Shown here one piece after another: positions 32,990 to 45,003 of a DNA stretch of 64,000 bases. Where the stretch lies: positions 23,468,247-23,532,246 of the forward strand of contig CM057830.1 in the NCBI GenBank assembly GCA_030068075.1, given 5' to 3'. The stretch's first letter is position 1, and every line of letters starts with the position of its first letter. The DNA is from Paguma larvata (lineage: Eukaryota; Chordata; Mammalia; Carnivora; Viverridae). The translations under genes and the position numbers were made by a program. A model generated the notes under the pieces. It was not told the DNA's origin and made no database searches. It worked only from the letters and a program-made list of their open reading frames with translations.

Positions 32990-34170
32990 TCCTTTTTTCC
33001 TTTTTTTCTTTTTTTTTCTTTTTCTTTTATTTTTCTTCTAAATATAACTTATTGTCAAGGTAGCTAACAAACAGTGTATGCAGTGTGCTCTTGGTTTCGG
33101 GAGTAGATTCCCATGATTCATCACCTACCTACAACACCCAGTGCTCATCCCAACAAGTGCCCTCCTCGATCCACATCACCCTCCCCTTCCCATCAACCCT
33201 CAGTTTGTTCTCTGTTTTTAAAAGTCTCTTATGGTTTGCCTCCCTCTCTGTAACTATTTTTCCTCTTCCCCTCCCCCATGGTCTTCTGTTAAGTTTCTCA
33301 ACTTCCACATATAGGTGAAAACATATGATATCTGTCTTTCTCTGACTGACTTATTTCACTTAGCATAATACCCTCCAGCTCCATCCATGTTGCTGCAAAT
33401 GGCAAAATTTCATTGTTTCTAATTGCCAAGTAGTATTCTGTTGTATATATATAAACCATATCTTTATCCATTCATCAGTTGATGGACATTTGGACTCTTT
33501 CCATAATTTGGCTATTGTTGATAGCACTGGTATAAACATTGGGGTACATGTGCCCCTATGAATCAGCACCCCTATATCCTTTAGAGATATTCCTAGTGGT
33601 GTTATTGCTGGGTCATAATTAATTCTATTTTCAGTTTTTTGAGGAACCTCCACACTGTTTTCCAGAGTGGCTTCACCAGTTTTCATTCCCACCAACAGTG
33701 CAAGAGGGCTCTCCTTTCTCCACATCCTCGTCAACATTTGTTGTTCCCTGAGTTGTTAAGTTTAGCCACTCTGACTGGCATGAGGTGGTATCTCGATGTG
33801 ATTTTGATTTGTATTTCCCTCATGATGAGAGACGTTGAGTATCTTTTCACGTGTCTGTTGGCCATCTGGATGTCTTCTTTGGAAAAGTGTCTATTCATGT
33901 CTTCTGTCCATTTCTTCACTGGATTATGTGTTTTTTGGGGGTTGAGTTTGGTAAATTCTTTATAGATTTTGCATACTAGCCCTTTATCCAATATGTCATT
34001 TGCAAATATCCTCTCCCATTCCATCGGTTGCCTTTTAGTTTTGTTGATTGTTTCCTTTGCTGTCAGAAGCTTTTTACCTTGATAAGGTCCCAATAGTTCA
34101 TTTTTGCTTTTATTTCCCTTGCCTTTGGAGACGTGTTGAGTAAGAAGTTGCTGCAGCCAAGGTCATGACC
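32990..34170 (-). mobile_element. 5'-truncated carnivore L1 (~1.2 kb), minus strand
   Basis: The largest L1 remnant. On the minus strand it holds the C-terminal part of ORF2, then the 3' UTR, then an A-rich tail (seen as poly-T at 32990-33040). Two minus-strand frames, 33731-34093 and 33360-33737, overlap in different frames and together cover the ORF2 C-terminus, so at least one frameshift separates them. The reverse transcriptase and endonuclease domains are absent. The insertion cannot be autonomous. Confidence 0.95.
33360..34093 (-). pseudogene. L1 ORF2 C-terminal remnant, frameshifted
   Basis: Translated on the minus strand, the two frames carry the conserved tail of L1 ORF2: a region ending in an NKTKRQP-like motif and WERIFAND, then [16 protein letters not shown], then the [12 protein letters not shown] segment. 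The downstream frame holds the [12 protein letters not shown] and KCPSTDEWIKIWFIY regions. A shift of frame lies around 33731-33737, where the two open frames overlap. No catalytic domain is included. Confidence 0.9.
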
Positions 34171-34374
34171 TCAAATCTGTACGTTTCAGTTGTTTAGGTC
34201 TCTCTAAACCCCTTCTCCCTGGAAAAAGGACAAGAAGGGATAGTGGTGAAAGCACTGAAGCAAATGGGATCAGATACTATGAATATGAGTATGATCTGAT
34301 ACTTTTATTAATTCAAGAAAGAGGGGAATACAAGAAGCAGATGCTGACCTACTCCAGTTAAGAGCCATTCTGTC
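34171..34374. other. Unclassified spacer
   Basis: Nothing recognised. Confidence 0.4.
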
Positions 34375-34530
34375 CCCTTTGGCTATACAACTGTATGGCT
34401 TGGACGAGTTACATGACCTTACTGGTCAAAATGTCAATGACAATACATATATCATGGTGATTTTGTGAAGATTAAATGACTGAGGTAGTGTTCCCAGCAC
34501 AATAGTAGACATGTAGTGGACCCCCACGTT
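34375..34530 (+). mobile_element. MIR SINE fragment, plus strand
   Basis: GGCTTGGACGAGTTACATGAC, then GGTGATTTTGTGAAGATTAA and GTTCCCAGCACAATAGTAG, in MIR order. Confidence 0.65.
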
Positions 34531-37289
34531 CTAGTTACGTTTCTTCTTGTTTGCTATCGCTGATCAAAAGGCGGACTTTAAAACTCTGAGAGACATCTGT
34601 TGACAGTCATATAGAGATACGGCTTGTTTGCCAAAAAGTGTAGTCTTCTATACAATTCAAGAAATGAACACCAGTATGCTTTATCAAGTAGCAGCAATGA
34701 TAGTCTAATACTTGCAGACCTCAGGGTGGGGCTCCTCTTACAGGTTCCCAAGGTCTGGTCACGTAAATTAAGAAGGATCCACTCTGCACCTAAGAAGACT
34801 GCACATAGGAAGTAAGCTGCACAGAGAGGAGATTCTGGGAAGGAGAAATAGGGTTGCAGTCTCCTATAGCCCTTACTTAGGAGAAAAGAGTGAGAGAGAG
34901 ATGAGTGCACAGCCCTAGAAAATGGCAGCAAAGGAGAACAAATAGGATAAAAGAGACATAAAATAAATAGAGCACAGAGAAGCTAAGTAGGCTGACAACT
35001 CATGATAAATGGTCTTTATATTTTGACTTCTGATTCCTGAATCAGAGTCCTGCACTAACAATACTAAATAGATCAGCCCAAATATGTTTTAGCACCTTAT
35101 AGAACAGTGCAGTGCACTAGAGAGAGTGACCCAGAAATCTCTGCCTTCTAGTATTTTGCAGAATAGCAGGAAACGTCAACATATTTGGCAAAGGAAGGGG
35201 AGCTAATCAGAAAAAATTAAGCTTACTTTAGTGTACTTCGGCTAAAAAGAAAAAGCCCCATACTTCTTGTTAAAAATAAATGAAGTTTAATTGCTCAAAG
35301 TGATCCCAGTCCACAGATTATCACAGTAAATAATTGCACACCCATCTCTTTTGCAAATCACAAAGCAACCTGCTCCGTGCACCTCAGATGCCTTTCCAAA
35401 TCACCACAGAGGGAGATTTTTAATCATTTCAACAATCAGAGCTCCAGCTTTGTTCTCCAATAACGCCGGAAGGTTTCTAACATCTGTGCTATCCATAGCA
35501 CTATAGTTTTCTGCCTTAATATAGGCAGGGGTTTTGTTTTGTTTGTTTGCTGCTCAGTTGATGTTGTCATATTCCAGAAACAAGACAGGCCTGCAAATCG
35601 ATGCCGCAGGTACTGCTCTGTATATATCCTCCTCTCCTCCTCTGCATATATATTCTGCTCTGTATATATTTCTATTTGCTTGATTGGGACTACCCAGGGG
35701 CTGGAGGAATTGCCTGCGTCTGCCTTTCATTCTTAATTTGGGCGAAATGAGTGGAGACTGACTCTAACACATGCTTTTTAAAATCAAGGATCTAAAATGA
35801 GTCCCAGCTGTCCCACTAACAGCATGGAACCGCTTGGTGAGCAGCATCCCGAAGGGTCAGTGTCCCCTCTTGTTTATCCCTGGGAAAGATGACAAATTAT
35901 GAACAAATTAGCATCAATATGAACTCTTCTGCAGAATGGTCAAAAAAGGAAGACAAAATACAAAAACCATAGAAGTGATTCTTGTTAATCACTGCATTTT
36001 CAATAACAGTCTGGTGAAAAGAATAATTAACAAATTAGTACATTAACCCAGAAAAAGGACATAATCACTATATAATCACTCCGAAGACGTTAGCTACAGG
36101 GAAATAAACAGGTGTTTGCCTATTCACACACACACATATTCTCATCTCAGGAATCTGATTCATTAACCCATAAAGTAAGACATAAGCTAATTGGAGAGTT
36201 CTTGCAGTGATACTTGTCTAACGTGAGTCCAAGTTAGCTCTGATTTTCAAAATTATTTAAGCAGATGTCAAAACTGTTTTTAATAACTTGTGAATAGCTT
36301 TCTATACCTTAGAGTTTGGGTTTAAGGCTTAGACCAAACCACTCGAGAGAAAACATGAGTGTCTAGTGCTGAATCACTTATATGAGCTTGTCAGACCCGA
36401 GAGGAGAGCATTTTTGTCAGTTTTCAATCAGCAGTGTATCCACAGTGCCCAGAAGAATGCCTCGCACATTGTGGGCTATTAGCGACTTGTCGCAAAACAA
36501 AGAAACCAATAATACTGAACCTTTCGTTACAGTTTTTCTGTCAGAATTATCATCATTGCCCAAGCCTGGTAATAGGCATAGACATCTTTCTTGGGGAGTA
36601 ATAACCACAGGAAGACACAGGACTGAAAGCTAGCTCATGGAAAGTAGAACACGGTGTCTCATGGATGCCCTAATAATGTGCTCCATGCAGCCTTAAGCTC
36701 AAACTAACTAGAAAATCCAGACAGTCGTTTCTTTCTCATTCTCTAGCAGCTCTCACCCCCTGTTGCCTTCCAGACACAACTCAAGGAGCTCTCTTTATTT
36801 TATTTTTCCTGCCCTTTACTTTCTTAGTTTGGAACTCTTCAGTTCTCCCCCACTGTGTTTATATGCATTTAAGAAGATTATTTTTGGTTGTTCTTATAAC
36901 CTAATTTTTACGACCGATGCAAGGATGGAATTTGAGGCATGGACAGGGGGAAAACTGGGATCACTTGTCAGAAATCACTCTCTGTCTACCAGTCTATTCT
37001 TTGGCTTTTCACATTGCCAATGAGGATGTAGGAGATTTCAGATTCCTTCCTAACCAGGAGAAAAAGTCTGAAATAACCATCCATGGTTTGTGTTATCTAC
37101 AATCACAATCCTTTTTATTAGCTAAATAATGAGGGGAAATATTTTTCTCTTCTCTCTGAATGAAAGGCAACGATGTTTTCTGCCAGTTTCTGGAATTTCA
37201 CTTCTAAGAAATGGCTTTAAGATATATCAGTTACAGAAGAGAACTTTTGTTTGTCCTTTTGGTATTTTATCAGTGCATTGATTTAATGT
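34531..37289. other. Unclassified sequence, no SINE
   Basis: About 2.8 kb without SINE or LINE that I recognise. A 117-codon minus-strand frame (34578-34931) is not repeat-derived as far as I can see, but it shows no known domain and no splice or promoter context. A short L2-like 3' end (CAGTGCCCAGAAGAATGCC) lies near 36444. Confidence 0.4.
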
Positions 37290-37428
37290 TTACAAAAGCT
37301 TATTGTATCTCTTAGTTAAACATACACTTATCATTTGACTCGGCAATCCCACTCTAGAGCATTTATGACAGAAAAGTGAAAACTTGTGTTCACACAAAAA
37401 CCTGTACATAAATATTTATAGCAGCATT
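37290..37428 (+). mobile_element. Old L1 3' end, plus strand (left part)
   Basis: TTTGACTCGGCAATCCCACTC, AAACTTGTGTTCACACAAAA and CTGTACATAAATATTTATAG match old L1 ORF2-end text. It is interrupted by a reverse L1 piece. Confidence 0.7.
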
Positions 37429-37429
37429 T

Positions 37430-37533
37430 TTCTTTTTTGTGCATTTTTATTGAAATTCCAGTCAGTTAAAATACAATGTAAAGTGAGTTTCAGGTGTAGA
37501 ATATAGTGATTCAACACTTCACTACAACACCCT
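37430..37533 (-). mobile_element. Short L1 3' end, minus strand, nested
   Basis: About 100 bases: TTTTTATTGAAATTCCAGTC, AGTTAAAATACAATG, then GTTTCAGGTGTAGAATATAG and TGATTCAACACTTCA. This matches the antisense L1 3' terminus. It splits the plus-strand L1 around it. Confidence 0.75.
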
Positions 37534-38010
37534 TTTCTATACAGTAGCTTTATTTGTAATAGCGCCAGACTGGTAACAGCCTAAATGGCCTTCACTGAGT
37601 GATTGGATAAATCAATAGTAGTATGTCCATACAATAGAATAGTATACAACAGTAAAAAGGAACAAACAACTGTTATACAAAAGAACTTGGATGGATGTCA
37701 AATACATTGTACCGAGTGAAAGAATTCAGTCTCCAAAGGTCACATACCGTATGATTCCATTTATATGACATTCTGGAAAAGATAAAACTTCAGTGATGAG
37801 AACAGAACAGTGGTTACCTGGAATCAGGAGTAAAAGAAGAATGGCATTCCAAAAGAACAGTACAAGGGAGATTGGGGGGTGAAGGCAACTGTTCCATAAC
37901 CTAACTGTGGTGGTAGTTACATGTATCCATAAATATGTTAACACATACAGTACTGTACATCAAAATAAAACAAGTCAATTTCACTGTGTGAGAACTTAAA
38001 AAGTCAAATT
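37534..38010 (+). mobile_element. Old L1 3' end, plus strand (right part)
   Basis: Resumes with TAGCTTTATTTGTAATAGCG and continues to ACAGTGGTTACCTGGAATC, then TAACTGTGGTGGTAGTTACA and an A-rich tail near 38010. No intact frame. Confidence 0.8.
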
Positions 38011-40104
38011 TTTTTAATAAAAAAAACCCCATCATAATGTTCTTGTGAATCTGTGCCATAGATAGACACCCAGAAGGGTATCCTCCAAAACGATATCATC
38101 TACATGGAGGGAGTTCAGAGTAAGAAGATACTTATTTGAAAATAGCCGTTTCCCTTTTTCAAGTGTTGCGAAGTAGGTTTATTTATTTATTTTTTTAGAA
38201 ATGATCAAGATGCTTCTTTCGTTTAACCCGTTCTCTTACAGCTTTTAGTTAATGCAAAGACCCCAGTCATTAATGACTATTTTTATACAGCATTTTTCTG
38301 GCAAGATTAACACTGTTTGTGTATGGTGAGTGTTGTGTTACTTCCTGCCAAGCTTGGAAACCAAGATGACAAGTGCCATAAGTGTTTAAAAAAACATATA
38401 AAATTAGTGGTTTCATGCCTAAGAGCCTCTCTTTGCACATGAGATTAGTATACCATTCTTACTTTCATTTTGTAGTATAATTTCCTCTTCAAAGAGCTCA
38501 CTTTATTCCATTCAATTACAAAGCTGGAATGCTTGATACGCCTATAATAAGTTTAGAAAATGAAGTCATTACTACACAGAAGTTTTCAAAACTCTATCCA
38601 CTCACAAATATTTCACCTATACTCCTCATAATAGAGCAGATGGAAAGATAGGTCCTATCCATATTTCTCGTCCTTCCCTGAACTCATCCTCTAATGCCTT
38701 CAAAATGAAAGCATGATATCACATGCACATGTGAAAGAAAAATGAGCACCTGCACACCTTTTTGCTCTCTGCTTTAATTTCAGAATATAGCTACCTTTTC
38801 CTATGTTCTCATTCCTGCGAAAGAAAATTAACTAGCCTATGTAATTAATGCTTCCCTTTTATCCTGGGATAGGTTTCTTCCTGTGTTTTGCATACAATGT
38901 AACACAAGGCTCTTGGGGGGTTTTTTCATTGAGGTATTTTCAAAGAAATCCTTGAAATGGCCATGAAGCATGGTCTCTAGAAGAACTATGTGCAATATGC
39001 CACTCAAACTAAACAAGAATAATAAAATGAGACCTTCAAGTGGATAGTGAGAGGTGAATGGATTGTTACGTTCATTCTATGACAACATCTAAATATTTCA
39101 TGTTTCCATTTTATGTCAAAGGTTAAGCTTTAACTGGAATAAAAAATTTCCTTTCATGGTAAAGTCAGTTGATTTAGCAGTTTTGGGCATGAATTGAAGC
39201 TTTCAATCAACATTTTGCTTCTGTCAAATTTCCCTTTTTATGGGAAATTCTGTGCCTGAGTCTTTTTTTTAAAACATCATTGAAAAGAATAATAAAAGAG
39301 CACCAAATGTCTCTTTTTGTTGAGTTTTTAAAGAAACACCACAAAAAAACCCTTTATTGTCTTGTTTGGAAACTATCTTTATAAAAGGGCTAATTTTATA
39401 CTGGAAACTACTATTGAAACTGCATGACTAACATTTCCGTATGAATCATGGTCACAAACAGGGTCATTGTGAATGGCAGAGCCGAGAGATGCTTGTCAAC
39501 AAGCAGTCAAAAATAGATACTTGCATGAGTTCCATTTTAATTTCGTCCATTTTCATGTGAAAGATAACCCTCCTCTCTTTCTTCTCAAAGCATTTCCTCT
39601 CACTTTCGTTTGGCTCTTCTCACATCTGAGTTCCCCCTTTTCTCACAGACTGTAATACTCTCCAGGGTCAATGACCCATCTATCAATCTGGAGAGTTTCT
39701 TGAGACACTTCCAAAATTCCAGTTGTTGGATACTCATGACCACGGCGGCCCACAGCCTGAGGCAGAACCAAAGTGAGAGTTAACTGATCAGAAACAAGGC
39801 TGAGACCCCTCCAAGAAGCTGGCAGGGGCCAGGCCACTGAGTTGACTCCACAAAGAAGTTGTCAGCTGAGAGCTAAGGAACGAATTTTCTGGGAATTCTG
39901 CTCCATCAAAACAGATGTTGGGCTTTTAGATTAAAAAAGAACACGGATTGTACCGTAACAAGACTTTTGGCACTTGCTTTTGCATTTCGCTAAAACTCTT
40001 GCTATTCTTCCTTCTCTTTAATTCTGTTCCAGTCCCAGTCTCAACCTTCAGAAATCATTGGTCCATGTCATTAATGACTTAGGAATTTTTATTGATCAGA
40101 ATTT
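38011..40104. other. Unclassified sequence, one nuclear-receptor-like palindrome
   Basis: About 2.1 kb. The segment 39590-39850 has an LTR-like look, but no family was recognised. The motif at 39665-39677 is listed separately. Confidence 0.4.
39665..39677. promoter_or_regulatory. Perfect IR-1 palindrome GGGTCAaTGACCC
   Basis: Two GGGTCA half-sites in inverted orientation with one base between, the geometry known for IR-1 nuclear receptor elements (for example FXR/RXR). It lies inside a larger inverted pair, ACTCTCCAG and CTGGAGAGT, so a hairpin is also possible. Function is inference. Confidence 0.35.
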
Positions 40105-40114
40105 AACATTTGAA

Positions 40115-40672
40115 TAATATATTTAATATATTGTCAAGTTGGCTAACATGTAGTATATACAGTGTGCTCTTGGTTTGGGGGGTACATTCCCATGACTCAT
40201 CACTTACATATAATACCCAGTGCTCATCCCAACAAGTGCCCTCCTCAGTGCCCATCACCCATTTTCCCCTCTCCCTCCCCCATCAACCCTCAGCTTGTTC
40301 TCTCTATTTAAGAATCTTTTGTGGTTTGCCTCCCTCCCCTTCCCTTCCCCCATGGTCATCTGTTAAGTTTCCCAAGTTCCACATACGAGTGAAAACATAT
40401 GATATCTGTCCTTCTCTGACTGACAGATTTCACTCAGCATAATACTCTCCAGCTCCATCCACGTTGCTGCACCTGCAGCATTGTATGTATAAACTGTATC
40501 TTCTTTATCCATTCATCAGTTGATGGACATTTGGGCTCTTTCCATGATTTGGCTCTTGTTGAAAGTGCTGCTATAAACATTGGTGTCCATGTGCTCCTAT
40601 GCATCAGCACTCCTGTATCCTTTGGATAAATTCCTGGTAGTGCTATCGCTGAGTTGTAGGGAATATATTCTT
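40115..40672 (-). mobile_element. 5'-truncated carnivore L1, minus strand, internal deletion
   Basis: Same 3' end as the 17.6, 33.0 and 45.7 kb copies (ATATTGTCAAGTTGGCTAAC, GTGTGCTCTTGGTTTGGGG). At 40470-40480 it lacks about 34 bases present between GTTGCTGC and TGTATATATAAACC in the 17.6 kb copy. The minus-strand frame 40434-40739 is the decayed ORF2 tail. Confidence 0.92.
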
Positions 40673-41119
40673 TTTTTACACATATGCAAAACAACGATTG
40701 GGTTGGAAGAGATCTGAGTTCAAATATTTCCTGTGGCACCAGCTGCTTGGTGACTCAGTAAAATAATCTGAACCTCAGGAATCCCAGCTCTAAAATATCT
40801 ATATGCTATACTGTGAGAGATGAGTGATTCCAAAGAGGGAAACCCTTGCTCTACTCATATAACATATAGGTAGTAGAACTGATGATAGATCATTTCATTT
40901 ATATAGTATTGATGGCAGGTGGACTTAGTTTTTTCTATAAGCAGGTGAAGTTGCTTACCAAAAAATAGTTTGTCTATATCCGTTGCATTTCCTTGAAGCT
41001 GAATAATAAAATATTGCTAAGTATATCTACAGTCTGTCTGTTTTTCTCAGCACAAGCTTTCTCTTCACTATGACACTCACATTACTTCTATTCACATGAT
41101 GATCTTCAGACATTAGGAG
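40673..41119. other. Unclassified spacer
   Basis: Nothing recognised. Confidence 0.4.
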
Positions 41120-41304
41120 ACGTTGCACGCAGTAGTTAGGATCCTAAGTTCGGGAACTAGTCCTGGATTCAAGTTTTGAGTCTGCCCCTTTCTAGGTTGT
41201 AATCTCAGGTCATTTATTTAATTCCTCGGAGCTTCAGTTACTCTTCTTCCATAAACTGGGATAAGACTAGTACTAACACCAAGGGTTGTGAAGAGAATAA
41301 TCTA
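41120..41304 (+). mobile_element. MIR SINE fragment, plus strand
   Basis: GTCCTGGATTCAAGTTTTGAG, CTGCCCCTTTCTAGG, CAGGTCATTTATTTAATTCC and CCATAAACTGGGATAAGAC keep the MIR order. Confidence 0.75.
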
Positions 41305-41540
41305 CAATAAGTGTCAACAAACATTTTCTATAATAGACCAGATAGCAAATATTTAAGGCTTTACAGACTGCATCACATAGTGTCTTTCACAGCTATTCAA
41401 GTCAGTCTTTATGGTGCACAAGCAGACCGAGACAATACGTAAAAGAATGGGTGTGGCTCCAGTAAAACTTCATTTACAAAAATAAGCAGTAAAATGGATG
41501 TAGCCCACTAGATTGCTAACCACTGATCTACTTTAGTGCT
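41305..41540. mobile_element. hAT-type non-autonomous DNA transposon
   Basis: Matches a common mammalian hAT-type repeat: GTCAACAAACATTTTCTATAA, AGATAGCAAATATTTAAGGC, GACAATACGTAAAAGAATGG, TAAAACTTCATTTACAAAAA and GATTGCTAACCACTGATCTA. The ends form a degraded inverted repeat. No transposase. Confidence 0.8.
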
Positions 41541-43129
41541 TAGCATAGTTCTAAACATTAATTTTAATGTAAATGAAATTGTATTAATCCTGTGACGTAA
41601 GTTGAAATTTACATCATTATTCAAGGATATGTCACAATCATTTGCGGCTATACGGTATTACCTCAGAAACTAAAATCGCTAGATCCTAAGGGAAACTACC
41701 AGGGTGTGTAGATTTGTTTGTGAGGAATTCTGCAGTCAAATCTACTGATCTGATGAGAGGGAAATAATAATCATTAAACATTTTGCAATACTTTCAAATC
41801 AACTACAGAAACGGGGGATTCGAAACAAAAAGTCAGATGAAATTCTCAGTAAGGTAAGGCCCCCTGTTTATTCATTTTTCAAAGTATTCATTCTCTGTCA
41901 TTTCCTTCCTAAACGTTGCTAAACATATGCACCTAGTACAGGCCTAATGTGCTGAACTTGTAACGTTACATTCCTGTTCCTTGTCTTCCTAATGTAATGA
42001 AGCTGATTATGTTCTTTGTTTTATAATGTTCATCCTATTAGGACAGGCGAATCCACTGGCTACTGAGCACTGCCTTATGTTCATGTTCTTATCATTACCG
42101 CTGCTCTAGCTATGGAGCTGTCAGCATTTTTCGCCAAGATGCTGCTTTCAGGGCTTTGCAATTCTGTCATAAAAATTAGCTGCAGGCAGAAACTTGACAT
42201 ATAAAGTCCAGACCCAAGAGAAAAATTGTATTACATTTTTAACAGGGAGAGGGAAGTGCACTTGACCGTTGTAAAAAGCATAAAAATCATCGTAGTGGAC
42301 TTGCTCTTGATCCTTTTTCTGTCCTGCCATCATTTAAGTTTGCGTTTGTACCCTGCCTCCTCCATTTTCCATATATCCATGGAGGAACCCTATGGACTTC
42401 CAGTGTTAGACGACTTTACAACGAGTTCCCTGAAGGCTACCATTCTTTTTTAGATTGGACCAAAGTAGCTTTTTGAATACCATTTGTCAATGGGAAAAGG
42501 AGATTTCAGCCTCTTACTGTAGCCTTCTATGAATTCATACTTCGAATCTTTCTTCTGCCATAATATAGCAACGCAGGGTATGACCTGCATCAAAGTTCAT
42601 GGTTTATGCTTGAGCTGTAGAACTGGCTTGTGTGTGTGAAGGCATTTCTTTGATGCAACATTGAATTGAGGAAGCTTAACTAACATTTTCTAATTAAATA
42701 CCACATTGTGAACTCAATCACGTTGTACTCTGCAAATTTGGTGAGATTACTCTATCTTTATTTAAATAAACAAGGTGGGTTATAGGATTGAAAGCTTGGG
42801 CGATAACCATCCCTTCCCTTTCTCAGCTGACACCCCTGTTTTTTGGAAATATTTTTAGTCACTCATCTAATTGTAGGAATTTGGTAGAAACACATTTCTC
42901 AGAAAGGTTCAAGGATATTAAAAATGATACCTGATCTCATCATTGACAAGAGTAGTGTTCTACCCATTTAATGCCTCATTCAAAGTTATTCTATTCATTA
43001 TAGACAAAGCCTGTTTTTAGTCCCTTTTAGTTTATTTGTTTATGGAATGTAATATATGATGTAGAACATGTATCATGTCATACCTAATATGTGATTTCCA
43101 GTGTCCTTCCTGTTTTTCATTTTAATGGC
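41541..43129. other. Unclassified sequence
   Basis: About 1.6 kb, no gene or repeat recognised. Short frames near 42148-42453 are not supported. Confidence 0.4.
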
Positions 43130-44225
43130 CATGCCCCCTCCTCATCTGTGGCCTGAGAATAGTGCTCACCCTCCCTCCTCTGTGATGCTTCTTTTCCCCT
43201 GGCTTCCAGTACACCGCATGCTCTGGGTTTCTTTCCCACCTCTCTGGTCACTCTCTCTCCTCCTATTCCTCCTTACCCAGACATTGCAAAGCCCCAAGTC
43301 TTCTCCTCTACTCTCATTCTAGGCGTGTTCTTATCCCACCTCTGTGCCAGTGGCTCCCAAGTGTATATAACCGGCCCTGGCCTTTCTCTAAAGTCACATA
43401 TCTGACCACCCCAAACCCCACATCTTCACAACTGAGTCCTGATCTTTCCATACAGATCTTTTCCACCCACAGCCTCCTCTACCTCAGGAACCGTAACCCG
43501 AGTCTTCAACTGCTCAAGCCAGAAACTTTGGAATCATTCTTGAACTTTTTTTTCCCCCTTACTCTTCACACCCAGCCTGTCAGGGAATTCTGGTGGCTCT
43601 CATTTTAAGATTATTCAGGATGTGGCCACTTCTCACCTGCTTGACTATTACTACTCTGGCATGAGGAACTTTGCACCACTCAAGCATTCAAAAGCTCCCT
43701 GTTCCACATTGTAAGCGACATGTCTTACAGTGGCCTATCAAGTCCTACCCAGGTGACTTCTCCATCCCCAGTATGACAGCATGTCTGCCCCTCTCTGACT
43801 TCCTCACTCCACAGCAGCCCCTTGGCTCCTTGCAGTTCCTCTAACAAGCCAGCTCCTCTCCCTTCATGGGATTTTGTACTCACTGCTCTTCTGCCTGTGA
43901 TAATCCCCTGTGACACATCTACCTGGTTAACACTACTGCCTCCTTCAAGTCTTGGCTCAAATGTCACTATTTCCAGGCACTCTATTTTGACACCTTATTT
44001 AAAATTGCAGACTCATCCTACTGCTGTCATTCTTGGGTTCTACTTTTTCTCCCTTTCCCATGTATCTAGTCACTTTCAACATACTGTATCATTTCTGCCC
44101 ATTCCTTATCATCTTACACGAGGATGCAAGGTCCCATCGGGGCTGAAAGTTTTGCTGTGTTCCTTTACATATCCCAAGCACCAAGAGCAGTGCCTGGCAC
44201 ATAGCAGTAACTCAATAAACATCTA
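43130..44225 (+). mobile_element. Long L2 LINE fragment to its 3' end, plus strand
   Basis: L2 sense order is clear: ACTTTGGAATCATTCTTGAAC, GTGGCCTATCAAGTCCTACC, CCTTCAAGTCTTGGCTCAAA, TCCAGGCACTCTATTTTGAC, and a final GCAGTGCCTGGCACATAGC and ACTCAATAAACATC. A 134-codon frame (43822-44226) crosses it but is only the degraded L2 text, with no intact ORF. Confidence 0.88.
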
Positions 44226-44477
44226 AAGTGCTAAACACATGTGTAACCACTGAAAAAAATTATAACATGTAACAAGCATCCACAATCGACAGTACAATGC
44301 CAAATGATTTGTTAAACATTTTAACTTAGGGGAGATGATTTTTTATAAGTAATATTTGTTTTAAATTATTCTTACTAGCATTTTATAAGATTGATTTTTT
44401 ACCTAATTAGGGATGGATGGCAACATTCTATATTAAGCAAGTTTTAAAGAAATAATAGCTACATTGTGAGAATTCTG
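44226..44477. other. Unclassified AT-rich spacer
   Basis: Nothing recognised. Confidence 0.4.
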
Positions 44478-44692
44478 TTTTTTAAGTTTATTTATTTATT
44501 TTGTGAGAGAGAGACTGACCAAGAGAGCAAGTGAGGGAGGGGCAGAGAGAGGGGGAGAGGGAGAATCTCAAGCAGGCTCCGTGTTGTTAGCATGGAGTCC
44601 AAAACGGGGCTCGAACTCCTGAACCATGACTTCGTGACCAGAGCTAAAATCAAGAGTCGGAAGCTTAACAGACTGAGTTATCCAGGCACCAC
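44478..44692 (-). mobile_element. CAN-SINE, minus strand
   Basis: Poly-T, TTTATTTATTTATTTTG, GA-rich tract, CGGGGCTCGAACTCCTGAACC, and a degraded head (GACTGAGTTATCCAGGCACC). First member of a three-SINE cluster. Confidence 0.93.
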
Positions 44693-44705
44693 CATTGTCA
44701 TAGAG

Positions 44706-44785
44706 TTTTTTTTTTTTTAATGTTTATTTATTTTGAGAGTGACAGTGCAAGTTGGGGAGGGGCAGAGAGAAAGGGAGAGAGAGGA
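44706..44785 (-). mobile_element. CAN-SINE, minus strand, tail-side part (interrupted)
   Basis: Poly-T tail complement and the start of the GA-rich tract. The element is cut by the plus-strand SINE at 44786 and resumes at 45004. Confidence 0.93.
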
Positions 44786-45003
44786 GGGCGCCTGGGTGGC
44801 TCAGGGGTTAAGCATCCAACTTCGGCTCAGGTCATGATCTCACAGTTCATGAGTTCGAGCTCTGTGTCGGGCTCTCTACTGACAGCTCAGAGGCTGGAGC
44901 CTGCTTCAGATTCTGTCTCCCTCTCTCTCTCTGCCCCTCCCCCACTCACACTCTGTCTCTCTTTCAAAAATAAAATAAAAAAAAAAAACATTTAAAAAAA
45001 ATC
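44786..45003 (+). mobile_element. CAN-SINE, plus strand, inserted in a minus-strand SINE
   Basis: GGGCGCCTGGGTGGCTCAG head, B box GAGTTCGAGCTC, CT tract and a long A-rich tail. The target duplication AGAAAGGGAGAGAGAG lies at 44768-44783 and near 45005-45020, inside the host SINE's own purine tract. Confidence 0.96.

Noticed and set aside
34578..34931. 117-codon open frame, minus strand
   Set aside because: No known motif, no splice sites or polyadenylation context, and surrounding sequence looks non-coding. Conservation analysis would be needed to revive it.
43822..44226. 134-codon open frame, plus strand
   Set aside because: It lies wholly within a degraded L2 and ends in the L2 3' terminus.
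44720..44995. 91-codon open frame, and similar 60-96-codon frames in other SINE copies
   Set aside because: These are translations of CAN-SINE sequence. The same amino acid phrases recur at many SINEs (for example 14636, 23422, 54160 and 59445).
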